Assembly (NCBI GenBank): GCA_031256445.1
Contig: JAIRQN010000037.1
Span: 1 to 32,181 of the forward strand
DNA: 32,181 nucleotides
Source: Treponema sp.
GTDB lineage: Bacteria; Spirochaetota; Spirochaetia; Treponematales; Breznakiellaceae
Reading direction: 5' to 3'
Part shown: positions 1 to 7,441 of the stretch, one piece after another
How positions within the stretch are numbered: the stretch's first letter is position 1
How the letters are laid out: every line of letters starts with the position of its first letter
Program-made: the position numbers and the translations under genes
The notes under the pieces: model-generated
Database searches by the model: none
What the model was told of the DNA's origin: nothing
What the model saw: the letters and a program-made list of their open reading frames with translations, nothing else

Positions 1-97
1 AACCGGCAATTATTTCGTCCAGCGAGGCGCTGCCTCTCTGCCCGTGAACAGACAGCGCGATAAAGAAAAGAACAATTGCCGCAAGCTTTTTTTTCAT
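1..97 (-). CDS. N-terminus of an exported protein of unknown function (runs off the left edge)
   Basis: An ATG at 95-97 (read on the minus strand) opens a frame that continues to the window edge, giving 32 residues. The start is MKKKLAAIVLFFIALS followed by VHGQRGSASLDEIIAG: three lysines, a hydrophobic core, then a plausible signal-peptidase site near VHG-Q. A Shine-Dalgarno-like AGGGAG lies about 6 bases upstream. The protein is therefore probably periplasmic or outer-membrane. Too little is present to assign a family. No lipobox cysteine is visible in the part seen. Confidence 0.6.
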   Translation of the reverse strand, partial: MKKKLAAIVLFFIALSVHGQRGSASLDEIIAG

Positions 98-127
98 TTT
101 ATGTCTCCCTGATTTTAAATATCTTAT

Positions 128-157
128 GCTTAATTTAAACGGCCGTTTTAATTAAGC
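128..157. repeat. 30-bp near-perfect palindrome, copy 1
   Basis: The two 15-base arms are GCTTAATTTAAACGG and CCGTTTTAATTAAGC, complementary at 14 of 15 positions, meeting at a central CGGCCG with no loop. It lies 31 bases upstream of the ATG of the leftward exported-protein gene, so an operator for a dimeric regulator is possible. A related copy sits at 404-437. A loopless palindrome favours a protein-binding site over a transcription terminator, but this is inference. Confidence 0.6.
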
Positions 158-360
158 GTTTTTCTGGTATTTTTTCTCACGGGGGCGCGGAGATCGCAGA
201 GGGTATGGAAGAACGCGTTTTGTCCGGTATATGGCCTTTTAAAATTATGATTCTCAGTTAAATTCGGGTTTTTTCAAGGTAAAATACGTCTTTTTACAAT
301 AACCCCGCGAGTTTTGCGCCTTTGCGGCTCTGCGCGAACCTCTTTTTGGAGTATGTTTTA

Positions 361-389
361 TTGACTAAAAAACCATTTTATAATATAAG
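361..389 (+). promoter_or_regulatory. Possible sigma70-type promoter
   Basis: TTGACT at 361-366 and TATAAG at 384-389 are separated by 17 bases. If used, transcription would start near 396 and run through the palindrome at 404-437 toward the phosphatase gene, leaving a leader of about 225 bases. The promoter at 551-580 is closer and stronger, so this one may be secondary or spurious. Confidence 0.35.
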
Positions 390-403
390 ATACATATCTA
401 CTG

Positions 404-437
404 TTGCTTAATTTATATGGCCGTTTATTATAAGCAA
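404..437. repeat. 34-bp imperfect palindrome, copy 2
   Basis: This palindrome is centred on GG|CC like copy 1, and its left part, TTGCTTAATTTATATGG, shares the GCTTAATTTA core with copy 1. The arms match at the ends (TTGCTTA/TAAGCAA) and centre (GG/CC), with mismatches between. It starts about 15 bases downstream of the -10 of the possible promoter at 361-389, a position suited to an operator. Confidence 0.5.
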
Positions 438-550
438 TAAAATCAGAAATCAGTTAACGGTTTGAACGCACGGGTTAACAATAAAATAATTTTAAGAGAA
501 TATATAATAAACTAATTCTCTATTTTATATATTGCGCGATACACCCGGAA

Positions 551-580
551 TTGTCACCCGGGCAGCAAATACGTTATAAT
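551..580 (+). promoter_or_regulatory. Promoter of the histidine phosphatase gene
   Basis: TTGTCA at 551-556 and a consensus TATAAT at 575-580 are separated by 18 bases. The predicted start is near 587, which leaves a leader of about 35 bases containing AAGGGG at 607-612, ten bases before the ATG at 622. Confidence 0.7.
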
Positions 581-621
581 TAATCTGTAAATAAATTCAA
601 AATTATAAGGGGTAAAATTAT

Positions 622-1194
622 ATGTATATATGTCTGTTCCGGCACGGGGAGACTGACTGGAATAATATCGGCAAGCTGCAGGGCAGAGAAGATGTGCCGT
701 TAAATGATCAGGGTATCAGGCAGGTTAAAGAAGCGGTTAAATATTTAAAAAATACTGACTGGAAGGCAATCATTGCAAGTCCTTTGTTACGCGCCAAAGT
801 ATCGGCGGAAATTATTTCAAAAGAAACAGGCAATGTAAAAATTTATGAAGAGCCGGATTTTACGGAAAAAGATTATGGACAGGCTTCGGGAATGACTCCG
901 GATGAAAGACGGAAAAACTTTCCGGACGGGAAGTGGGCGGGAGAGGAACCGCAGGAAAAATTACAGGAAAGAACGTTAAACGCATTATCAAGATATATAA
1001 AAGAATACGATGGTTATAACATTTTAATTGTTTCGCACGGCGGGGTAATAAATTCAATTCTGGCGCATCTGACAGGCAATGAAACAGGCACGGGAGAAAA
1101 TAAATTAAGGAACGCCTGCATTACGCTGCTGGAAAAAACAGCGGATAAAATAAAAATAATTTTTTATAATAAAACGGCGGACGAACTGGTATAA
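622..1194 (+). CDS. Histidine phosphatase superfamily protein (phosphoglycerate mutase-like)
   Basis: This 190-residue protein has the hallmarks of the histidine phosphatase superfamily. The phosphorylated His is H8 in the RHGET motif (residues 7-11); the second histidine is H139 in VSHGG; the SPLLRA segment (53-58) supplies a conserved arginine, R57; and E82 in DFTEKDYG is in the position of the usual acidic proton donor. Length fits the small GpmB/CobC/PhoE-type phosphatases, so it probably hydrolyses a small phosphorylated metabolite. Substrate cannot be told from sequence; true cofactor-dependent phosphoglycerate mutases are longer, so mutase activity is unlikely. The ATG has an AAGGGG ribosome site and a good promoter. 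It is a lone cytoplasmic gene ending 2 bases before the convergent kinase gene. Confidence 0.9.
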   Translation: MYICLFRHGETDWNNIGKLQGREDVPLNDQGIRQVKEAVKYLKNTDWKAIIASPLLRAKVSAEIISKETGNVKIYEEPDFTEKDYGQASGMTPDERRKNFPDGKWAGEEPQEKLQERTLNALSRYIKEYDGYNILIVSHGGVINSILAHLTGNETGTGENKLRNACITLLEKTADKIKIIFYNKTADELV

Positions 1195-1196
1195 CT

Positions 1197-3473
1197 CTAT
1201 TTAGCGGGTTTTTGACCGGCTACAGGAATTGTAACAAAGAACACTATTCCCTTGTCGGTTTCCGAGCGCAGCTTAATGGCGCCGTTCACTTCCTTGACGC
1301 GGTCACGGACAAGATTTAATCCGATACCACGGCCGGCGTGCATTCCTTCCGCATCATCTGCTGTGCTGAATCCCGGCGCGAAAATGGCTTTTAACAGAAC
1401 ATCCTTGTTACCGGCGTCTTCCTTTTTAATCAATTTGCTGGCAAGAGCTTTTTTGCTGATTTTTTTATAATCAAGGCCTCTTCCGTCATCGGTAAGCTTC
1501 ATCTGAATTTGATTATTAACAAGTTTAATCGAAAGTTTAATAATGCCTGTTTCGTTCTTTCCTTTCGCTTTGCGTTCCGCGGGCGATTCAATTCCATGCA
1601 CGACAGAGTTGCGGATTAGCTGCATAAGTATCTCTTTCATGACGCGGCGCGGGCCTTTATCAATCGCCTCAGGCTCAACTTCGCTGGAGGAAAACCTGAT
1701 TTTTTTCTCTATATCCGCGGCTGCCCTGCTCGCTGTTTTGGCAAGCGACTCGATCATAACTTTTACATTCTGCCTTTCTCCGCCGGTTTCTTTGGACGAG
1801 CCGCGGCTGTACGACTGAAGCTTGCCAATTATTACCTTGAAAGTTTCCCTTTCTTCGGAAATCTTTTCAATATCCATCGCAAGGTTAAGCATATCGCTGA
1901 ACGGAACTTCGCCTTCCATTTCGCGTAACTTCTTGATTCTCGATTCAAGGTTATGCACTTTGCCGCCAAAAATGCTTAAGCCAAGAATTACAGCGTTGGA
2001 TTTAATGGCATGCACAGACTGATACACCTTAACAAGCGCCTCGTGGGTTGTAAGAGAGTGGGTTTTTAACACCTTGTCAATGTTCCCGAACTCATATTCC
2101 ATGTCTTCGGTAAAATCGCTGAACACGTCAGGCTCAACCTGAATGAGCTCAAATACAGACTGCATTTCTTCCTGACGCTTGGTTTCTTCTTCAGCAAGGC
2201 GCTGCGCCAGTTCTACCCTGGTAGTTATATCGTAAACCGTTACCAGAAGAAAAACCTCTCCGCGATCCCGTTCTACAGTGGCAAAGGCGCACTGAAACAC
2301 CTTTTTTTCTCCGGTTCTGGCGTTTACATAATGCAGCTCATTCAGGGGATTAATGTCGTCCAGCATCTCCTGATCGTATGAGCGTTCCATTACCATTCCA
2401 AAATAATCTTTTATCGCTTCCAGTTCGTTCGGCGTAACAGATTTTGAAATAATGTCGGTAAACAGTTTCCCGAAAAGATCATTTTCAGATAACATTACCT
2501 CCAGATAGCGCGAATAGTGATCCTGTATCACAAAATTCCTGTCCATAAAGAAAAGGCCAATCTGCATGCTGTCCTTCATGACAGCTATTTCATCGCGCTC
2601 GGCAAGATGGGTCATATCATACAAGCTGATAAGAGTGCCGCCGGAGCCTCCGGGAAGACTGTGCGAGACCGCTTTAAAATACCGTTTTTGCCCCTGAAGG
2701 GAAAATTCCCAGTCTTCGGCGTAACTGTCTTTTTCTTTCAGCATGTTTCCGGCGTAAAGTTTCAGGCTTCTGCCGGGGAAAAGATCGATAAGGGGCCGCC
2801 CCTGTACAAGCGCAGGCTCTTCAATATCGCTGAGCATGGACAGAGCCTTGCTTGCGTAGACAACTTCGTTTCTAGAGTCCACCATGGCGACATAATTTTC
2901 TGTAGTGGACAAAAGATCCCTGAACGAATTCTGGTGTTCAAGAGCTTCATTCAGTGAAATTGTAGCCGCTCTGGTAAGAAAAAGAAGAATTATTTCAGCG
3001 ACAATGTTGATGCCCCATGTTACCAGAACGGCGATCAGCGTAGCGTCATGCCCGAGCAGCGGGGCGCCCCTGAAAATCAGAAAACCGATAACAAGATTCT
3101 GCACGATTATATACGTTACCGATCTATAAAAACCTGAATAAATGCAGCTGATGGCGCAAAGCGCAAGGCAGACAACAAAGTAGTAGGAAGAATTCCAGTG
3201 GCTGAACATCATCAGCGATGTGTAAAAAATCAATAAAATGAAAGGTACGTTAAATGCAAGTTTATAATAATTAATCGCGTTTCTTATCATCGCGATGAGT
3301 ATCACAAGCGTCAGCAGTATAATTAACCCGGCAAAGCCGTCGTTAATTGTCCCGCCCGCCTGCCTGGTCTCCAGAATAAATACAGAACCCAAAACAAGAA
3401 CCAAAAGGATAGAGATAAAATTCGCTACTTGCCTGTTTCTTTTACCCAGAGTCTTGCTGCTTTTTTCAGCCAT
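1197..3473 (-). CDS. Membrane-bound PAS/Hpt/HATPase histidine kinase, CheA-like
   Basis: This 758-residue protein starts with about six hydrophobic segments (roughly residues 17-36, 45-63, 74-90, 97-115, 119-140, 144-168). Two PAS-like regions follow (about 185-290 and 300-420), then a short linker that may be coiled. A histidine phosphotransfer (Hpt) domain covers about 450-545, with the phospho-accepting H488 in HAIKSNA, a CheA P1-type motif. A HATPase domain covers about 605-752: N-box LIRNSVVHGIE (619-629), G1 box DDGRGLD (662-668), GFST (701-704), G2 box GRGIGL (714-719). There is no CheW-like or receiver domain, so it differs from chemotaxis CheA and probably signals from the membrane to the CheY-like protein of the same operon. 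AAGGAAGG precedes the ATG, which follows the upstream gene by 13 bases. It is the last gene of the operon. The ligand is unknown. Confidence 0.88.
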   Translation of the reverse strand: MAEKSSKTLGKRNRQVANFISILLVLVLGSVFILETRQAGGTINDGFAGLIILLTLVILIAMIRNAINYYKLAFNVPFILLIFYTSLMMFSHWNSSYYFVVCLALCAISCIYSGFYRSVTYIIVQNLVIGFLIFRGAPLLGHDATLIAVLVTWGINIVAEIILLFLTRAATISLNEALEHQNSFRDLLSTTENYVAMVDSRNEVVYASKALSMLSDIEEPALVQGRPLIDLFPGRSLKLYAGNMLKEKDSYAEDWEFSLQGQKRYFKAVSHSLPGGSGGTLISLYDMTHLAERDEIAVMKDSMQIGLFFMDRNFVIQDHYSRYLEVMLSENDLFGKLFTDIISKSVTPNELEAIKDYFGMVMERSYDQEMLDDINPLNELHYVNARTGEKKVFQCAFATVERDRGEVFLLVTVYDITTRVELAQRLAEEETKRQEEMQSVFELIQVEPDVFSDFTEDMEYEFGNIDKVLKTHSLTTHEALVKVYQSVHAIKSNAVILGLSIFGGKVHNLESRIKKLREMEGEVPFSDMLNLAMDIEKISEERETFKVIIGKLQSYSRGSSKETGGERQNVKVMIESLAKTASRAAADIEKKIRFSSSEVEPEAIDKGPRRVMKEILMQLIRNSVVHGIESPAERKAKGKNETGIIKLSIKLVNNQIQMKLTDDGRGLDYKKISKKALASKLIKKEDAGNKDVLLKAIFAPGFSTADDAEGMHAGRGIGLNLVRDRVKEVNGAIKLRSETDKGIVFFVTIPVAGQKPAK

Positions 3474-3486
3474 GTTTAAGCCTTCC

Positions 3487-4449
3487 TTAAGCCTTTGCCA
3501 GTACGGCTAACGGGTAAGATAGATCATTTAACGCAACCATCTGCACAGCGCCGGAAACCACGCTTAAACTGATATCGGTATCACGGATATATTCATTATC
3601 CAGCTGAATCCACATCTGCCTGTTTGAATGAATTTTAATTTTCTGCGCCTGAAGAATAACGCAGTTTCTTGGACGCTTTCCGTTTGAATACCGCCTCATG
3701 GTAACCATTGTCCTTAAGGGGTTAGACGCTTTCAAAAGCGCTATATCAAGCATTCCGTCATCAGGAGTGGCGGCCGAGGCTCCTGTCATTTTTCCGTTAT
3801 GATAGGGGCCGTTTGCGATATGGATAAGGCTGTAATTGCCGCTGTAGTCCTGATCATCAATGGTAATAATATAATCCTGTGAAGCGATTTCACTGTCAAA
3901 CGCAGACGCGAAATAGTTAAAAAATGTTACAAACTTTGAAAATAAAATAAAACTGAGCTTGTTCAGGCTGGATTTAATCGCTTTTAATTTTACGGCAGCG
4001 GCGGAATTCACTCCTATGTAACAGGAGTTAAGCGCGTAATTAATTCCCCACTTGATAACGTCAGTAGAAATTGACTGCGCAGGCACAAGAGAAGGTATAT
4101 CCTGAAATAATTGAACGTTTTCTTCCCCAAAAATTCTGAGAAAATTATTGGTCTCGCCATACGGAACCACGGCAAGCTCGGTATTCGGAAAATGCGAAAT
4201 GGCGTTCAGGCAGTCAAACAGAATTTCTTCCCCGCCGACAGCGTAAATCCTGACAATATCGCCGGGTTTCGCTTTATCAACTTCTTCCTGAATAATAACA
4301 ATCGCTTCTCTGCGGTAACGGGAAAACTGAATGGAAAAATCCGGCTTGTCCTGCGTTCTGAAAAACTGCCCTATATTGTCAAGAATGCCGTCCATTTTCC
4401 ACTGTTGACCATAAAAAGATTTAGGATCGAACACGAATACATGTTTCAT
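3487..4449 (-). CDS. Diacylglycerol-kinase-like lipid kinase family protein with degenerate active-site motif
   Basis: This 320-residue protein has the two-domain layout of the diacylglycerol/sphingosine kinase superfamily. The N-terminal half has a nucleotide-loop position at residues 70-84 (AVGGEEILFDCLNAI) and a second loop VPYGETNNFLRIFGE at 95-109. The C-terminal beta-rich half contains NGPYHNGKM and ATPDDGMLDIALL (about 213-239), the usual place of the catalytic acidic residues. The canonical GGDGT is replaced by GGEEI, and the canonical GTxND of the second loop reads GETNN, so catalysis is doubtful. Active members phosphorylate diacylglycerol or related lipids with ATP at the membrane. 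A good AGGAG precedes the ATG, 13 bases after the cheX-like gene. Its place between CheX and a membrane sensor kinase points to a regulatory or lipid-sensing role, which is inference. Confidence 0.75.
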   Translation of the reverse strand: MKHVFVFDPKSFYGQQWKMDGILDNIGQFFRTQDKPDFSIQFSRYRREAIVIIQEEVDKAKPGDIVRIYAVGGEEILFDCLNAISHFPNTELAVVPYGETNNFLRIFGEENVQLFQDIPSLVPAQSISTDVIKWGINYALNSCYIGVNSAAAVKLKAIKSSLNKLSFILFSKFVTFFNYFASAFDSEIASQDYIITIDDQDYSGNYSLIHIANGPYHNGKMTGASAATPDDGMLDIALLKASNPLRTMVTMRRYSNGKRPRNCVILQAQKIKIHSNRQMWIQLDNEYIRDTDISLSVVSGAVQMVALNDLSYPLAVLAKA

Positions 4450-4462
4450 TTATTCTCCTAAT

Positions 4463-4954
4463 CTATTTTTCGTTCTCCAGCTCAATAGCCACCATCAGGT
4501 GAAAGATATCATTTTCATATGCTTTATGCGGAATACATAAAATACGCGTCTGTTTACTGGGCCAGGCGATGGAATGTTCCTTTCCCTTGATAATCGTGGG
4601 AATGGAAATTACAATTCTGTCTCCGTTTGGCACCTTTGGCTTGATGTTTCCGGCGATAATATTGTTTATCTCTCCAATGGCATCAACAACATCAGCGTCA
4701 ATTTCCGTATGCCCTTCGCCGGCAAGCAAATCAGTCAGCTTAATGGCCAGTTCCGCTTTCATGGAAATAATAACAGCCCCGCGGACAATACCGGAAAGCC
4801 CGATAACTGCTGAAATATCCCATTCGAATCCTTTTTCCGGATCGATGAAGTGAGGGTGCCTTGGACTGATCTCCACGCCCACAAACTCCTTAAAGGTATT
4901 AACAGTTACTTCTACAAACGGCTCTACATAATTAGTCAGCTCTACCATATTCAC
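4463..4954 (-). CDS. cheX: CheX-like CheY-phosphate phosphatase
   Basis: This 163-residue protein matches the CheC/CheX/FliY phosphatase fold by its characteristic ExxN signature. E95 and N98 lie in DAIGEINNIIAGN (91-103), the helix that in CheX removes the phosphoryl group from CheY. The surrounding pattern GIVRGAVIISM (55-65) is also typical. CheX family proteins are cytoplasmic and often homodimeric, and have a single ExxN motif, as here. The gene overlaps the stop of the upstream response regulator by 4 bases (ATGA), which implies translational coupling. The natural substrate is the phosphorylated regulator encoded immediately upstream. It could be an accessory CheX not used for chemotaxis, since no cheA, cheW or receptor genes are nearby. 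Confidence 0.85.
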   Translation of the reverse strand: MNMVELTNYVEPFVEVTVNTFKEFVGVEISPRHPHFIDPEKGFEWDISAVIGLSGIVRGAVIISMKAELAIKLTDLLAGEGHTEIDADVVDAIGEINNIIAGNIKPKVPNGDRIVISIPTIIKGKEHSIAWPSKQTRILCIPHKAYENDIFHLMVAIELENEK

Positions 4955-5337
4955 ATCCTGAATAAACGAAGTTTTGCCAATTTCTGCTTGAAAAGATCAA
5001 GCTTAATCGGCTTTGTAATATAATCAGTGGCTCCATTTTTTAACGCTTCAATAACGTTAAATTTTGCAGCTTCGCTGGTTACCATAATTATAGGCAAATC
5101 TCTGTATTGTTCCATTGCTCTGATTTGTTTAAGGAATTCTATACCTGATAATCTGGGCATATTCCAATCAAGAAGGATAAGATCTACTACCTGGGTCTCC
5201 AGAAGCGCAAGCGCCTCTTCCCCATCCTTTGCTTCTATGAAGTTACAGGCGGCTTCTACTCCGGCAAAAACACCTTTTACGGTATTTCTCATAATTCTGG
5301 AATCATCAACAATCATAATTGTGACACCGGCGGGCAT
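4951..5337 (-). CDS. CheY-like single-domain response regulator
   Basis: This 128-residue protein is a stand-alone receiver domain. Phosphorylation-site residues are all present: D11 and D12 (metal binding), D57 in LLDWNMP (phospho-acceptor), T87 in VTSEA, and K109 in ITKP. There is no output domain, so it acts by protein-protein contact, as CheY does. It is the first gene of a four-gene operon; AGGAGGT at 5341-5348 precedes the ATG. The likely phosphodonor is the Hpt/ATPase kinase at the end of the operon and the likely phosphatase is the CheX-like neighbour. Whether it reaches the flagellar motor or a different target cannot be told from sequence. Confidence 0.92.
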   Translation of the reverse strand: MPAGVTIMIVDDSRIMRNTVKGVFAGVEAACNFIEAKDGEEALALLETQVVDLILLDWNMPRLSGIEFLKQIRAMEQYRDLPIIMVTSEAAKFNVIEALKNGATDYITKPIKLDLFKQKLAKLRLFRM

Positions 5338-5456
5338 AATACCTCCTTTATATCCTATTCTTTTATTTGGTTCAATACATATTATCGTATAAATAATGAA
5401 AAAAATTCATCTTTTTCGGTAATATACAACCAACATATTAACCTTGTCTTTCAATT

Positions 5457-7040
5457 TTAATTCATTTCCAGCCTCCAGTAAACAGAAAAATTCCATTTTT
5501 CGGGAAAATCTGCTGAATTTACCTTGAAATTAAACCTTCCATATTTAAAACGAACCGCTGTACTTAACGAGAAACTCCATTTATCATCTTTTTCAGCAAA
5601 CGCGGTATACCCAAATTTGAATTTTAACAGGAAAACTGCGGGCGACCAGGTTAACTCGCATGTTGTATCAGCGTTATGAAAAACCCATCCGCCGTTTTCC
5701 CCTGATTTTTCCGGAACAGGATAGGGAAACGGTACGCCGTCCGCCATTGTCAGAACATTAACTGAACCTGTCATGTTAATCCCAATCGGACATTTAACAG
5801 GCCATATGGTTGAAATTCCCAAATTCACGGAAAACTCATCGTTTATTTTCGAGGGATTTACGGCATCCCTGCCTGCTGAAAAACCAGTCTTTATAAAGCG
5901 GACAGGGAATGAGGACTGTTTCTTGTTAACCGCCGGAAACCTGTAATAAATGCCCGAAGAACTGCGGTTAAAAGGTTCGCCGGGCGCCGGTCCCCGTAAC
6001 ACAGTGTTCATTCTGAACAATGAGCTGCGTCCTCCTTTCCATTCAACCTTTCCGGCGCTTCTGAAACCTTCGCCGTGATCAGCTCCGTCCCTGTAAACAA
6101 ACCGCTCTCCGGCGCTGTCCGCAGCAAATGAAATGGAAAGCGGTCTTTGAATACGCGCCTTTTTTTTAAATGGCAATAACGGCGTAAAGCAAATGCCAAA
6201 ATTTCCGTAAATATCCATTCCCCAGGCAAAGGTTTCAGACCATGCCCAGTCCGAGCTGACAGACAGGAACGGACTGTAAAAAAGAACTCCAAACGAGTAA
6301 AGATCGAAATCACGTTCAGGAAGCGGCGGCGGATATGAAAACCAGGAGCCGCTGCTTTTTGCGGGAAGCGCCGCGCCGGTGTAGAATGTTTCCAGAAGCA
6401 GGCCGGTTTTCTTTTTTGAAACAATATCAAACCCTCCGGATAAAGAAGGCTTCAGCTCATGCCAGCCGCCGGTATCCGAAAAAGAAACCTGAGCGGACGA
6501 AAAACCTCTCAATTTAGCGTTACGGAAAATATTCATAAAAGGGGTGGACAGGTACAAATACATCTCGTCATCTTTTGAACCGGATGCGGCGGTTTTCAAA
6601 TCGGCCATCAGCGGCTTGTGATTTTCCGCGTAGGGAGGCGAGCGTATCCAGGGATTGCGTATTCGCGCTGAAAGACCGTATTCGTCAAGCACTCCGTAAA
6701 GCAGCCGGGAGCCTGTGGGCTTATGGTAAAACCCGCCGGTGCAGTTAGTGACAGCTTTTTCAGTATCTGCCCACAGTTCATCCCATTTGAACTCATCCTG
6801 CCGGAAAGCGTCAAAGTCAATTTTGCGCCTGTCCAGAACCTGCCCCCGCAGCGTAAGGCCCGGCTGCGGCAGGCTGAACCTTGCCTCAGCGCGGTTATTC
6901 AGAGTAAAAACCGATTCATCGGAGCCGCTTTCCTCCATAGAACCGCTCCATAGCAGCGACCAGTCAGGAAAAGGCTGCTTTTCCGCAAAGAGAAACACGC
7001 CGCCCAAAATTCCGGCGGCAAAAAACAAAAAGTATTTCAT
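5457..7040 (-). CDS. Predicted exported beta-rich protein, possible outer-membrane barrel, unknown family
   Basis: This 527-residue protein begins with a signal peptide (MKYFLFFAAGILGGVFLFA, cleavage probably near FA-EK). The rest is rich in aromatic residues and in short alternating hydrophobic/polar stretches with no long hydrophobic helices, and it ends in strand-like FNFSVYWRLEMN. That pattern suggests an outer-membrane beta-barrel or a large periplasmic beta protein. I do not recognise the family, and the terminal residue is N rather than the usual aromatic. No clear Shine-Dalgarno sequence precedes the ATG, which is preceded by an AT run (CATATATATGT). It lies 119 bases upstream of the CheY operon on the same strand, with a separate ribosome site for that operon, so it is probably a separate transcription unit. 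Confidence 0.6.
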   Translation of the reverse strand: MKYFLFFAAGILGGVFLFAEKQPFPDWSLLWSGSMEESGSDESVFTLNNRAEARFSLPQPGLTLRGQVLDRRKIDFDAFRQDEFKWDELWADTEKAVTNCTGGFYHKPTGSRLLYGVLDEYGLSARIRNPWIRSPPYAENHKPLMADLKTAASGSKDDEMYLYLSTPFMNIFRNAKLRGFSSAQVSFSDTGGWHELKPSLSGGFDIVSKKKTGLLLETFYTGAALPAKSSGSWFSYPPPLPERDFDLYSFGVLFYSPFLSVSSDWAWSETFAWGMDIYGNFGICFTPLLPFKKKARIQRPLSISFAADSAGERFVYRDGADHGEGFRSAGKVEWKGGRSSLFRMNTVLRGPAPGEPFNRSSSGIYYRFPAVNKKQSSFPVRFIKTGFSAGRDAVNPSKINDEFSVNLGISTIWPVKCPIGINMTGSVNVLTMADGVPFPYPVPEKSGENGGWVFHNADTTCELTWSPAVFLLKFKFGYTAFAEKDDKWSFSLSTAVRFKYGRFNFKVNSADFPEKWNFSVYWRLEMN

Positions 7041-7228
7041 ACATATATATGGGATCGGGCGTGCATATTGCTTTAGTCCGGCAGAGAAAAATTATCCGGC
7101 ACAGAACGCCGCATGGTACGGCAATAATTATTAAAAAATATTTTATTGGAGTGCATTATGAATGATATTTAAAAAGGCTTGTTTTAAAATTGAATTATGC
7201 CAATAGAAGGAACAGATGAAGAATTGAA

Positions 7229-7324
7229 AGCGCAGCCAATCGCCTGACAAAATTTGGCCCAGGGTCAATGCTTCGCATTTCCCCATTGTCTGTCCCGAAC
7301 GTCAGTTGCCTTGAACGTTATACG
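7229..7324. repeat. Long imperfect inverted repeat, attC-like or REP-like structure
   Basis: The left arm contains GCCAAT (7235-7240), CTGAC (7244-7248) and GTCAATG (7264-7270). The right arm contains the partners CATTGTC (7284-7290), GTCAG (7301-7305) and TTGCC (7306-7310), so an imperfect stem with internal bulges can form. An inner AATG-CTTCG-CATT hairpin and an outer AACGTCA/TGAACGTT pair (7299-7319) add structure. It ends with AACGTTATAC, which resembles the simple recombination sites of integron attC elements. No integrase gene is in the window, so the attC reading is only a possibility. Confidence 0.35.
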
Positions 7325-7372
7325 CCATATATTTAAGAAACCAAAACTGTTAAAACTACAGGCAAAAATCTC

Positions 7373-7401
7373 TTGACAGATAATGAAACGCATGATATTA
7401 T
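7373..7401 (+). promoter_or_regulatory. Promoter of corA
   Basis: A perfect TTGACA at 7373-7378 and TATTAT at 7396-7401 are separated by 17 bases. Predicted start is near 7408, giving a leader of about 30 bases with AGGAG at 7430-7434. Confidence 0.8.
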
Positions 7402-7441
7402 ATAAAAGTATAGAACATTTTTTAACAACAGGAGAAACATG

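Larger units (their letters stand above)
98..621. other. AT-rich intergenic region, no gene seen
   Basis: No convincing coding frame lies here. The region holds two related palindromes (128-157 and 404-437), two degenerate GC-rich copies of a CTCTGCG/CTTTGCG phrase in opposite orientation (about 171-205 and 305-340), a possible promoter at 361-389, a short hairpin around GAGAAT/ATTCTC near 495-523, and the promoter for the phosphatase gene at 551-580. It separates the leftward exported-protein gene from the rightward phosphatase gene. Confidence 0.6.
7041..7438. other. 398-bp divergent spacer between the exported-protein gene and corA
   Basis: No gene is visible. The left part is AT-rich and must hold the leftward promoter. 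The central part (about 7229-7324) is GC-richer than its flanks and forms a long imperfect inverted repeat, listed separately. The right part holds a near-consensus promoter for corA at 7373-7401. Confidence 0.6.

Noticed and set aside
2517-2957. 146-residue plus-strand open frame inside the sensor kinase gene
   Set aside because: Antisense shadow of the PAS region; no ribosome site and no recognisable pattern.
5338-5456. Possible sigma-28-type (flagellar) promoter before the CheY operon, from a CGATAAT element
   Set aside because: No matching TAAA element lies at the right distance, so the sequence does not support it.
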